The notes beneath the pieces are model-generated. The model saw nothing but the letters and a program-made list of their open reading frames with translations. It ran no database searches and was not told where the DNA came from. A DNA stretch of 64,000 bases from Nemertoderma westbladi. Lineage: Eukaryota > Xenacoelomorpha > Nemertodermatida > Nemertodermatidae. Shown in pieces: positions 1 through 9,659 of this stretch. A program made the position numbers and the translations under genes. The stretch spans positions 105,709-169,708 of the forward strand of contig JAUCBJ010006596.1 in assembly GCA_032718475.1 (NCBI GenBank), given 5' to 3'. Position 1 is the first letter of the stretch; each line of letters starts with the position of its first letter.

Positions 1-260
1 GTACGTAGTACCGTTAGTTAGTGGAGTTAGAGTAGTTAGAGGGTACGTAGTACCGTTACTTAGAAAGATAGTAAGAGTTAGAGGGTACGTAGAACCGTTA
101 GTTAGAAAGAGAGTAAGAGTTAGAGGGTACGTAGTACCGTTAGTTAGAGAGAGAGTAAGAGTTAGATGGTACGTAGTACCGTTAGTTAGAGAGAGAGTAA
201 GAGTTAGAGGGTACGTAGTGCCGTTAGTTAGAGAGAGTAAGAGTTAGTAAGAAAGTACGT
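1..260. repeat. 42-bp minisatellite
   Basis: About six head-to-tail units of 42 bp, each starting GTACGTAGTACCGTTAGTTAG and continuing with a GA-rich stretch; GTACGTAG recurs at 1, 43, 85, 127, 169, 211 and about 255. The array is cut by the window edge, so its full length is unknown. It directly abuts the first 3.6-kb gene unit and is not repeated in front of the second unit. Confidence 0.9.
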
Positions 261-285
261 AGCGCTAGTTGGTAAGAGATAGAGG

Positions 286-320
286 TAGAAGGGTATATAT
301 AGTATAGATATCAGTCAGTA
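286..320 (+). promoter_or_regulatory. TATA-like sequence at unit start
   Basis: TATATATAG at 294-302 is followed by TCAGTCAG, an initiator-like word, at 311. The same arrangement occurs in copy B at about 3910. The spacing from TATA to TCAGTC is shorter than usual, and about 450 bases separate it from the first ORF. It is therefore only a weak promoter candidate, supported mainly by its presence in both units. Confidence 0.25.
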
Positions 321-756
321 ATTAGTAGCGAGAGGGGGGCATATGAGTACAGCTGGATAAATCGTGTGGCCACGCGATGCATACTGTTGTACTGCACAGG
401 TCCACAGAGTAGGCCAGAATGTGGATTAGGAGATAGAATAATCCATAGGCAGTAGTAAGTAGTAGAACAGTAGAGTTAGAATTAAATTAAAATAAATAAA
501 ATGGGGCTAAGAGAATAAATTATGGTAACAGCAATAAAGAAATTCTGGAATATAGTTTAAGTAACGGACAGAATTAGGGAATTTAGGAAATTCAGCACTT
601 TAAGTAAAAGTTAAATAAGAAAATCGGCAGTAACCTAGTATTTCAGAGAGAGATAGGCCATTATCGAACCATACAGACCATCCTAGCTATATCACTCACT
701 TATATTGCGCCTTGGTAAGGCACCACCTTATAGGTGAGCAAGCGGGAGAGTTCGAA

Positions 757-1736
757 ATGGGGGGAAGCTGATCAGGAAGAGAAAGGCGGAGCAAGGGGGA
801 AAGGAGATACTGGTGGATTTCACCAAGAGGCATCCGGAAGAGAGGACAAGGGGATACTACGACCGGTTGGAAAAGGGTCACGCAGCGCGAGCGCTACAGG
901 ACCACTTCAGGGAGGTGCACGAACAGCGGCTGGTCGGGACCTACGGGACGCCGTCGCTGGACAATGCGATCTTCGTGCATTTCCACTACGTGGTGAAAGG
1001 GGACGAGGCGAAGTTCGGGATTCCGATGTACCCGAGGGAGTCGCCGAAGAAAGATTGGAAGAGGTTCATAGAGTCCGTCAACAGGGGAGGATACATGGTC
1101 CTAGATGACAAAGGAACCGTAGAAGACGAGGAGGGTTCGAGACGAGGATCAGCGGGGTCAGCCAGGATCATACTCCTACATTTGGCCGCGCCAAATGGGG
1201 ACATTTTCCTATTCGACCTAGGAACGTATGGGAACAAGGACGGGCCGAAGTTGAACCGGTTGCCGAAAGTGGTGCAAGTCTTGGTACGAGAGAAGTCGAC
1301 GACGAAGGTGGGATCGGCGATTCGCGACGACGCGGAGAGAATCATCGGTCCGGACACCCCCAACCTTCTGGACACGCAGACGGTCTTTATGGCTATGACA
1401 GCGCCAGACGGGTTGGGACTAGTGGGGAACACAGGCCAGTGCGGAGCGGTGGCGATGGGCCAGCTGTTGGGGCTCGTGTGTCTCAAACCGACAGACTGGG
1501 GAAAGTTCAGAGAAGAGTACGGAGCAGAGTTAGCGAACTCGCTGAAGTGGGGAGCGAGGCCAGGGAAACAAGAGGTGTATCAATTCCGGAGAGGAGTGAT
1601 AAAGGTATATCAGAAGCGATATATCCTGCAGGAGGATTGGATAATGATAGATTTACTAAACCTATTCATGACCGTCGTCATTGGGAAGGAACCAACGGCA
1701 TTCCTGCTATCGGGATCACCCCTGAACTACAGATGA
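757..1736 (+). pseudogene. DEDDy 3'-5' exonuclease-like protein, copy A (frameshifted start)
   Basis: This matches the 326-codon reading frame of copy B, but one C is missing just after the ATG (757-759), so the ATG is out of frame with the body, which is open only from about 813. The first in-frame ATG is at 1026. The domain resembles the RNase H-fold DEDD exonucleases (WRN/Rrp6/Mut-7 type): a strand-rich segment ending IFLFDLG, KVGSAIRDD (motif II), NLLDTQ, LLGLVCLK and a final YILQED. The motif I triplet reads DDK here, against DDE in copy B, so a likely metal ligand is lost. The frame ends at TGA 1734-1736 and reopens immediately. Family assignment is by motif only. Confidence 0.55.
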
Positions 1737-3317
1737 GCCTTTAAAACGGCTTTCGAGGGTCTGGTAGACCTCCCGGGGCTGAAGGGCGAGTCGGTGTACT
1801 ACAACAGCCGACATCTGGTAAACGGGGAGATAGATACACCATATCAGAGATGGGAGCAGCTAGAGACGAATAGACGAGAGGCGAAGCAATTGGAAGAAAT
1901 CGCTAGACAGGATAAAAGAGAAGCAGAAGAGAGGGAGGAGGAAGCTAGGGCGCAGAGCTACGGCTTCGAGGAGCAAGCGGGCCTAGACGAACTTCGTTGG
2001 ACTTCATCAGGGAGTTCGGGGGAGTCTCTAGGGCAAGAGTTAGGGTGGACGGTGGGATCACCGAAACAGTCGACGTCGGGGTTGCAAGCGATGCCCATAC
2101 CAGCGGGCGCTGAGGGCGACCAACCGCTAAGGAAGCTATGGGAGCTAGAGGAATGGAGAGCTACGGGCAAGAACCAAGGCGGGAAGGGACATAGTGGGTC
2201 CACCGGGATACCGGGGTTGAAACCACTGCGAGAGGAGGACGAAGACGACGACGAGTTCGGAGAGAAGCCGCCCATCGGGAGGATAGGCCACTCGGACATG
2301 GACTGGGTTGGCGGGAGGGTGGTGACGGCCAGTGGGGCGAGGGCCTTCTGGGATAAACCCGGCAAGCGGGCCTGGGTGCATGAGGAACCGGCGATGGATT
2401 TCGCGGGGAGCACCATCAGGTTGGGCGAACAACCGGGGACGGCACCACGGGTAGTGTTTGGGGAGACGATGCCCGGGAGGGGCGAGGAGATCGACGTAGA
2501 CAGGGACACTAACGTCCAGAAGTTTGCCTACCAGCGACTCCATAGACCGCGGAGGTCGCTTGGGACGAAAGACGACGTGGGGCGGGAGACATTGATACTC
2601 GGTTGCGACTACTGTGGGAGACAGACCCACCAGGAAAGGAGCTGTTTGTATCGGTTCCAGAAAGGGACTTATTGTCTCTATTGCCGAGAGTCAAGCCACA
2701 GGATGGGGGCGTGTCTACGGTTGCACAACCGATGTTCGAAATGTAACTTTCGGGGACATTACGGACGCCAGTGCGACTGGATGGACGACGAAGAGAAGTT
2801 CAGGATCTTCGAGGAATGGGCCGACGTCGGGGCGATGACTCGGCAGCGTATGAAGGCCCAGGAGTTTAAGTGGGGTTTCTTCCTAATCAATCAGGAGGCC
2901 CACATGGAGATTATCAAACGGAGGCTTCCGTTTACCTACCAGGAAGTGGCGACGGCGGCATCATATGCCGGGGTGATAAATACGCAGAGGTATTTGGATA
3001 GGTGGACGCCACAAAACAGAGGAGAGTTTAGGGATTTCTTGGCGGAGCATGTGCCGCGGGCTATGAAGATGATTTTATGGGACGCCACCAGGGGGAGACA
3101 ACAGGGCCACTCGGAGGGGCCGCCCGCGAAGCGATATCGGGAGCTGATAACACCGGCACCCAAGGGGCCAACCACCGGGATCAGTAAGGAGGTGGCGGCG
3201 AGAGTCCGAAGACAGAAGACAGATCCCAGAAGGGCGACAGTAACCAGGAAACGACCCAGGGAGGGAACCATCTCAAGAGAGATAGACAGATTCCCAAAGT
3301 CAGGAGGGATAAACTGA
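1737..3317 (+). CDS. Zinc-knuckle protein (3x CCHC), in frame after a UGA, copy A
   Basis: This frame continues directly from the exonuclease frame after one TGA. It has no ATG near its start (the first plausible initiator is GTG at 1794), so it may be made by readthrough, or it may be the second half of a single broken gene. From codon 1794 as residue 1 it shows a Glu/Arg-rich, probably coiled-coil stretch (about 15-60), an acidic run near 150, and three perfect CX2CX4HX4C zinc knuckles at about residues 271-284, 294-307 and 314-327. The tail is basic (about residues 430-507). Zinc knuckles of this kind bind single-stranded nucleic acid in Gag-like and RNA-processing proteins. No reverse transcriptase, protease or integrase is nearby. 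Function unknown. Confidence 0.6.
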   Translation, partial: AFKTAFEGLVDLPGLKGESVYYNSRHLVNGEIDTPYQRWEQLETNRREAKQLEEIARQDKREAEEREEEARAQSYGFEEQAGLDELRWTSSGSSGESLGQELGWTVGSPKQSTSGLQAMPIPAGAEGDQPLRKLWELEEWRATGKNQGGKGHSGSTGIPGLKPLREEDEDDDEFGEKPPIGRIGHSDMDWVGGRVVTASGARAFWDKPGKRAWVHEEPAMDFAGSTIRLGEQPGTAPRVVFGETMPGRGEEIDVDRDTNVQKFAYQRLHRPRRSLGTKDDVGRETLILGCDYCGRQTHQERSCLYRFQKGTYCLYCRESSHRMGACLRLHNRCSKCNFRGHYGRQCDWMDDEEKFRIFEEWADVGAMTRQRMKAQEFKWGFFLINQEAHMEIIKRRLPFTYQEVATAASYAGVINTQRYLDRWTPQNRGEFRDFLAEHVPRAMKMILWDATRGRQQGHSEGPPAKRYRELITPAPKGPTTGISKEVAARVRRQKTDPRRATVTRKRPREGTISREIDRFPKSGGIN

Positions 3318-3876
3318 AACTTACGTGCGAACTATTAATTAATCTAAATAATCAAAATAAGTGCAATTTGTATGTACGTACGTAGCAATCAGTAATCTAC
3401 AAAATATATATGCTCGAAGTAAGTACTATAGTCATACAACCTTTCTCAATTAGCTACTGGGACGGGGGGGCCAACTGACTATGGCACTATGGACGAGACG
3501 CCAGACGATTTCACACTTCTTGAGTGCGACGGCACGGGAGGGGGGGGTGAGATTCGTCAGAAGGGATAAGGTAGTCAAAGAGGGGTTGAGGGACGGAATA
3601 ATAGTGCGGAGTGCGGAGAGAGTGCGGATGCGATTCGAGCGTGGGGGGAGAGGAATAAGAGGCAGAGTAAGGGACGGGGAAGTCCGAGAGTTAGAGCGGG
3701 AGAGAGGAGAAGTAGAGGAGAATCTGGGTAAGAAAAGAATAGAGTCAGGGCGAAAGTGTTGGGGAAACAAAAATCGTGTGAGAGGAATGCACGATCGGCC
3801 CAACATGGGACGCCAGGCGAACAGGGTAGCGTTATCATACCCATAGGGAGCAGCCTGGAAAGCCGGCTCCGAGAGA
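3318..3876 (+). other. 3' part of unit A, purine-rich, no certain gene
   Basis: An AT-rich spacer (3318-3460) is followed by a purine-rich tract. One open frame (3481-3846, 121 codons, Arg/Glu-rich) and overlapping frames on the other strand exist, but the biased composition suppresses stop codons. Another frame starting ATGGACGAGACG at 3490 stops after 26 codons. I cannot recognise a product. The segment is unique to copy A. Confidence 0.5.
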
Positions 3877-4372
3877 AGCGCTAGTTGGTAAGAGATAGAG
3901 GTAGAAGGGTATATATAGTATAGATATCAGTCAGTAATTAGTAGCGAGAGGGGGGCATATGAGTACAGCTGGATAAATTGTGTGGCCACGCGACGCATAC
4001 TGTTGTACTGCACAGGCCCACAGAGTAGGCCAGAATGTGGATTAGGAGATAGAATAATCCATAGGCAGTAGTAAGTAGTAGAACAGTAGAGTTAGAATTA
4101 AATTAAAATAAATAAAATGGGGCTAAGAGAATAAATTATGGTAACAGCAATAAAGAAATTCTGGAATATAGTTTAAGTAACGGACAGAATTAGGGAATTT
4201 AGGAAATTCAGCACTTTAAGTAAAAGTTAAATAAGAAAATCGGCAGTAACCTAGTATTTCAGAGAGAGATAGGCCATTATCGAACCATACAGACCATCCT
4301 AGCTATATCACTCACTTATATTGCGCCTTGGTAAGGCACCACCTTATAGGTGAGCAAGCGGGAGAGTTCGAA

Positions 4373-5353
4373 ATGGCGGGGAAGCTGATCAGGAAGAGAA
4401 AGGCGGAGCAAGGAGGAAAGGAGATACTGGTGGATTTCACCAAGAGGCATCCGGAAGAGAGGACAAGGGGATACTACGACCGGTTGGAAAAGGGTCACGC
4501 AGCGCGAGCGCTACAGGACCACTTCAGGGAGGTGCACGAACAGCGGCTGGTCGGGACCTACGGGACGCCGTCGCTGGACAATGCGATCTTCGTGCATTTC
4601 CACTATGTGGTGAAAGGGGACGAGGCGAAGTTCGGGATTCCGATGTACCCGAGGGAGTCGCCGAAGAAAGATTGGAAGAGGTTCATAGAGTCCGTCAACA
4701 GGGGAGGATACATGGTCCTAGACGACGAAGGAACCGTAGAAGACGAGGAGGGTTCGAGACGAGGATCAGCGGGGTCAGCCAGGATCATACTCCTACATTT
4801 GGCCGCGCCAAATGGGGACATTTTCCTATTCGACCTAGGAACGTATGGGAACAAGGACGGGCCGAAGTTGAACCGGTTGCCGAAAGTGGTGCAAGTCTTG
4901 GTACGAGAGAAGTCGACGACGAAGGTGGGATCGGCGATTCGCGACGACGCGGAGAGAATCATCGGTCCGGACACCCCCAACCTTCTGGACACGCAGACAG
5001 TCTTTATGGCTATGACAGCGCCAGACGGGTTGGGACTAGTGGGGAACACAGGCCAGTGCGGAGCGGTGGCGATGGGCCAGCTGTTGGGGCTCGTGTGTCT
5101 CAAACCGACAGACTGGGGAAAGTTCAGAGAAGAGTACGGAGCAGAGTTAGCGAACTCGCTGAAGTGGGGAGCGAGGCCAGGGAAACAAGAGGTGTATCAA
5201 TTCCGGAGAGGAGTGATAAAGGTATATCAGAAGCGATATATCCTGCAGGAGGATTGGATAATGATAGATTTACTAAACCTATTCATGACCGTCGTCATTG
5301 GGAAGGAACCAACGGCATTCCTGCTATCGGGATCACCCCTGAACTACAGATGA
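4373..5353 (+). CDS. DEDDy 3'-5' exonuclease-like protein, copy B
   Basis: A 326-codon frame from ATG 4373, chosen because the context GAAATGG has a purine at -3 and G at +4, and because the frame upstream of it has no other ATG. Probable catalytic acids: D117 and E119 (LDDEG, motif I), D191/D192 in KVGSAIRDD (motif II), D206 in LLDTQ, and a Y289...D294 pair in YILQED (motif III, DEDDy). Between them, LLGLVCLK and the downstream Trp/Arg segment resemble WRN-type exonucleases, which remove nucleotides from 3' ends of DNA or RNA. The motif I assignment is the weakest part. The frame stops at TGA 5351-5353 exactly as in copy A. It could instead be the N-terminal half of one long readthrough protein. 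Confidence 0.55.
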   Translation: MAGKLIRKRKAEQGGKEILVDFTKRHPEERTRGYYDRLEKGHAARALQDHFREVHEQRLVGTYGTPSLDNAIFVHFHYVVKGDEAKFGIPMYPRESPKKDWKRFIESVNRGGYMVLDDEGTVEDEEGSRRGSAGSARIILLHLAAPNGDIFLFDLGTYGNKDGPKLNRLPKVVQVLVREKSTTKVGSAIRDDAERIIGPDTPNLLDTQTVFMAMTAPDGLGLVGNTGQCGAVAMGQLLGLVCLKPTDWGKFREEYGAELANSLKWGARPGKQEVYQFRRGVIKVYQKRYILQEDWIMIDLLNLFMTVVIGKEPTAFLLSGSPLNYR

Positions 5354-6600
5354 GCCTTTAAAACGGCTTTCGAGGGTCTGGTAGACCTCCCGGGGCTGAA
5401 GGGCGAGTCGGTGTACTACAACAGCCGACATCTGGTAAACGGGGAGATAGATACACCATATCAGAGATGGGAGCAGCTAGAGACGAATAGACGAGAGGCG
5501 AAGCAATTGGAAGAAATCGCTAGACAGGATAAAAGAGAAGCAGAAGAGAGGGAGGAGGAAGCTAGGGCGCAGAGCTACGGCTTCGAGGAGCAAGCGGGCC
5601 TAGACGAACTTCGTTGGACTTCATCAGGGAGTTCGGGGGAGTCTCTAGGGCAAGAGTTAGGGTGGACGGTGGGATCACCGAAACAGTCGACGTCGGGGTT
5701 GCAAGCGATGCCCATACCAGCGGGCGCTGAGGGCGACCAACCGCTAAGGAAGCTACGGGAGCTAGAGGAATGGAGAGCTACGGGCAAGAACCAAGGCGGG
5801 AAGGGACATAGTGGGTCCACCGGGATACCGGGGTTGAAACCACTGCGAGAGGAGGACGAAGACGACGACGAGTTCGGAGAGAAGCCGCCCATCGGGAGGA
5901 TAGGCCCCTCGGACATGGACTGGGTTGGCGGGAGGGTGGTGACGGCCAGTGGGGCGAGGGCCTTCTGGGATAAACCCGGCAAGCGGGCCTGGGTGCATGA
6001 GGAACCGGCGATGGATTTCGCGGGGAGCACCATCAGGTTGGGCGAACAACCGGGGACGGCACCACGGGTAGTGTTTGGGGAGACGATGCCCGGGAGGGGC
6101 GAGGAGATCGACGTAGACAGGGACACTAACGTCCAGAAGTTTGCCTACCAGCGACTCCATAGACCGCGGAGGTCGCTTGGGACGAAAGACGACGTGGGGC
6201 GGGAGACATTGATACTCGGTTGCGACTACTGTGGGAGACAGACCCACCAGGAAAGGAGCTGTTTGTATCGGTTCCAGAAAGGGACTTATTGTCTCTATTG
6301 CCTGAGAGTCAAGCCACAGGATGGGGGCGTGTCCACGGTTGCACAACCAATGTTCGAAATGTAACTTTCGGGGACATTACGGATGCCAGTGCGACTGGAT
6401 GGACGACGAAGAGAAGTTCAGGATCTTCGAGGAATGGGCCGACGTCGGGGCGATGACTCGGCAGCGTATGAAGGCCCAGGAGTTTAAGTGGGGTTTCTTC
6501 CTAATCAATCAGGAGGCCCACATGGAGATTATCAAACGGAGGCTTCCGTTTACCTACCAGGAAGTGGCGACGGCGGCATCATATGCCGGGGTGATAAATA
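5354..6600 (+). pseudogene. Zinc-knuckle protein, copy B (frameshifted and truncated)
   Basis: Same frame as the upstream exonuclease after the UGA, nearly identical to copy A. An extra T at about 6303 (TTGCCTGAGAG against TTGCCGAGAG) shifts the frame inside the second zinc knuckle, so the intact frame ends at 6364. The third knuckle and following residues are readable in the next frame (6321-6620). The copy then loses homology at 6600, which removes the basic C-terminal region present in copy A. Confidence 0.7.
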
Positions 6601-8004
6601 ATGGGGTAATGTGCCTATAACTAAACCATATTTGACTTATTTAAGGAGTACCGGTAATAGAATATTTGGGCCAAAACACCAGACAAGCAAATATTATATT
6701 TCACTCATTGGGCCGAAACGTCTTTGTCCAAAACGTCTAAGGCCGAAACGTCTGTTAACTAACAGCTTGTATCTAAAATAAAACATAACGATAAGAGATT
6801 ATTACTCACTAACTGATTAAAAAAATATATATGTATAATATAAATAAAGCAAGCTGGATATCCCATGGGAATAGCAATAAAAATTGCAAACAATAGACAG
6901 ACGGTATGTCAGCTTGTGTGCATACCAGCATAGCGCAGTAGGACAGCACAGTCCTTATTGTTCTGCTGTACAGGCCGCAGGCCGGGCCTACCACAGTACC
7001 AATTGCGTTTCCGGTTTGTGTTTAGCCAGTGCTGCGCTGCAGTACAGCAGTAGGCCTAACTGGTCTGGCATGGTACTAGTGTTAGGTCTATATTTATTAT
7101 TGAGGCGTTTTTTGTGTTTTTGGAACCACCATTCCGTTGCCATGTTTGTTAACCCATTTTGACAGAATGCTGTACCTGTACACGGTACCGGTACTGTAAA
7201 TGTCATACCTTAACTGTTATTACTATCGCATACCGGTATGATCCTAGCGTCCTAGGGTGGAGTGAAAAAAACTCTTTTTTCAAATGAAGTTGGGTGTGAA
7301 AAAAAGATGACAATGCCCAAAAAAACGAATTATACAAAGTTTCACAATAATATTTCAACATCTTCAGTCTCCAACCTGTCTACACATTTTCACTACGGTA
7401 CCGTACGCGTACATACTGCAGTTACCGTACTGTACTAGAAGTTCTTACCGGTACCACCACAAAAAAATGCAGTAAAAAAACGTGAAAAAAACGTGACAAA
7501 AAACGCATTAACCTTCGTCAGAACAGGAAGACGGCAGGACGGGTAGGCCTAGTGCTGTAGTGCCTGACTGGGGTACTGGGTGCGGGTAGGGTACCGTACC
7601 TTACCTCGTACCACAGGTCAGGGATTGTTTTAGAGTGCAGGAGTGTCTGAAATACAGGGAATGTCACGATTGGGGCAGTGGTTTACCGGTAAGCCGGTAC
7701 CAACATTTTGTTGGGCAGTTTAAAGTAGTGGCGGCCTCAACCCTAATATAAACTGTCATAATCTGTCAATAAACTGTCAATAGAGCAAGGAGTACTGGAA
7801 CTGGAATTGGAGAGGGTTGGGCCACAGGAGTCATAGGGTATCGCCTATGTAAATGTTTATACCTGTTATCTTTACCTGATAATATAATTAAGGATATTAT
7901 TAATTAGTTGAATATTGAGAATGGAGACGGTTGAATAAGAATTAATAATATGCTGAATTATATAAACTTTTATTATCTTTATTTGGGGGTGGGGGGGGGG
8001 GGGT
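6601..8004. other. AT-rich spacer with CCGGTA words and short repeats
   Basis: No supported gene. Near 6700 there is a short tandem of a GGCCGAAACGTCT-like motif. Between 7060 and 7720 there are many ACCGGTAC/GGTACCGT palindromic words. A G homopolymer lies at about 7988-8003. Short ORFs here have no recognisable content. Confidence 0.6.
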
Positions 8005-8180
8005 TAATAAACCATGGTTATTTTCAGAGAACCACTGGTAATATTGTGAATAAACCACGGTTATTTTCGGAAAACCACAGGTAATATTGTGAATAAACCA
8101 CGGTTATTTTCGGAAAACCACTGGTAATATTGTGAATAAACCACGGTAATAATTGGAGAATCGGGAAAAAACCCCGGTTA
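8005..8180. repeat. 43-bp tandem repeat
   Basis: AATAAACCACGGTTATTTTC-type units begin at 8006, 8049, 8092 and 8135, exactly 43 bp apart, with a few substitutions. The last unit degenerates into a related AACCACCGGCGG-rich sequence to about 8240. The array follows a poly-G tract. Confidence 0.85.
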
Positions 8181-8519
8181 AAATGCAACAAAAACCACCG
8201 GCGGTTTTTTCGGGAAACTGGCGGTTGGTTTTTTAAGGTAAAACAGGGGTTATGTTTTTTCAGTGTAGAATGACCCATTGAGTGAGCAGCGTTTTCTTTT
8301 TCATGGACTTCTGGTAGTCTTTGGTTGAAAAAACTCTTGGCGTGCCGAAAACTAGTCGATCCCGCCTTCGACTTGGAACCTGGGACGAGTTTTTGCCACA
8401 GGTTATTAAGTGGGATGCTGGTGTTGTTAAGTTGCTCTATATACGAAACTTGAATCAGAAGACAACGTACAAGAAGTGTATAATGTGCGACCGATATAAA
8501 CCCATTTCTTTAATAAAAC

Positions 8520-9659
8520 TTAATCCTTATAGCTAATGATAATTTTCTGCGGTCCATAAAATCCTGAGGTCTTGTGATTTGGTACTTGAAAAATAAACAC
8601 ATTATTACCACTGATATCTTTGGTTACAAAACCCTCCTTGAAATGTTTCAGTTTTAAGTTCTTTACAACACACTCTCGCAATCCCAGGTCGTATATTATT
8701 AGACTTATAAGATACGTTTGCATTTCTGTCAGTTCGTCTTTGTCATCAACGTCAGGTAACCTTGTAATATTGTCGCGAATTTTATCAATATATGAAAACG
8801 TCTGAAACTTATTTATCTCCTCAGCTGTAGGCATGGTTTCCGTAGCCCTTTGGCGAACTGTATAGGCGTGCTTTCTAACATCGGACTTATGTTGCCGTTG
8901 TAAATCTTTTGTCACTGTCAGGCCTTTCACGGCCCCGCTAACATTATTTAAGACAATAAATTCAAAGTATCTCTGAAGTCTGAATGTCTGAAGTACGGCT
9001 TTCAGTGTATTGGCAGACCGGGTGCCACCACCACGAATTTTCTCAGAAGCTACTTGACAGTATGCATTATGTAATTTTTGTGGATCACTTATCTCATCGA
9101 ACCTTAGTATGTAGTTCTCTTTATTATCACCCATATGTTTAAAGAATGTTCTCACACTCGAAGCTATCATTAAGATATCCCTCTCTCTTTCTTTTAATGA
9201 TTCTTCATTATAATCTGCTTTCAAATAATCCATAAATTGATCCATCATAGGAGGTTCACCTGGTTCACCAGCGTCAATAGCAGGTAGTATATAACGACTT
9301 GGATCATCCGGCCTCCGACTCTGGATCTCCGGGTAGAAGATTGTGTTTACAAGTCAGATGGTCACCAATCTTATAAAAACATTTATTGCAAATTAAGCAC
9401 CGCGATATTCAACGATTCGGTTTCTTTTTACCGCTTTTATATAATCTTATCACACCAGATTTCTTAAAATATAGTTCTTTACTCTCCAGAGACAGCCGGC
9501 TTAAAACCCCGGCATGTTATATTTGGTGTCGATTGCGTAGATGATCATTAATTCGAAGCGTTTCTTTGTGACAGAGTTTACAGATTCTAGGTATATGAGA
9601 GTCTTTTGATTTTTGTGGCATGGAAATATCATCACAATCTCCATTGGTATCAATGCAAT
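8520..9659 (-). pseudogene. Crypton-like zinc-finger/tyrosine recombinase (broken)
   Basis: The frame starts after a good splice acceptor (pyrimidine tract then CCGTAG, exon from 9659). It encodes two zinc-finger-like motifs: CX2C with H-X4-H at about 9590-9535, and CLIC...H-X4-H at about 9405-9345. Stop codons lie between the fingers, and a frameshift at about 9330 leads into the recombinase frame (9248-8520, 242 codons). That frame has an N-terminal core-binding-like region, then LIIYDLGLRECVVKNLKL, matching the catalytic-Arg box of tyrosine recombinases, and an HKTSG segment like the conserved Lys beta-strand. It stops before the HxxR and Tyr boxes, so the enzyme is incomplete. Crypton elements encode such recombinases. 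The exact clade is not certain. Confidence 0.65.

Larger units (their letters stand above)
261..6600 (+). repeat. Tandem duplication of a 3.6-kb gene unit
   Basis: The sequence from AGCGCTAGTTGG at 261 begins again at 3877 and stays nearly identical to 6600 (matching 2982 in copy A). The offset is 3616, rising to 3617 and 3618 where single-base indels occur. Copy A (261-3876) includes a 3' part (2983-3876) that copy B lacks, because copy B breaks off into unrelated AT-rich DNA at 6601. The unit is GC- and purine-rich on the + strand, unlike everything to its right. High identity means a recent duplication, or possibly an assembly artefact. Confidence 0.95.

Noticed and set aside
958-2694. Long open frames on both strands overlapping the exonuclease and zinc-knuckle ORFs
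   Set aside because: They are shadows caused by GC/purine-rich composition. Only the + frames carry recognisable motifs (exonuclease boxes, CCHC knuckles).
3450-3846. Three overlapping Arg/Glu- or Ser/Leu-rich ORFs on both strands
   Set aside because: Composition-driven, with no domain and no second copy to compare; described as uncertain spacer.
1-6600. LTR retrotransposon (zinc knuckles, tandem repeats)
   Set aside because: No protease, RT, RNase H or integrase, and the repeated unit includes the genes themselves rather than terminal repeats only.
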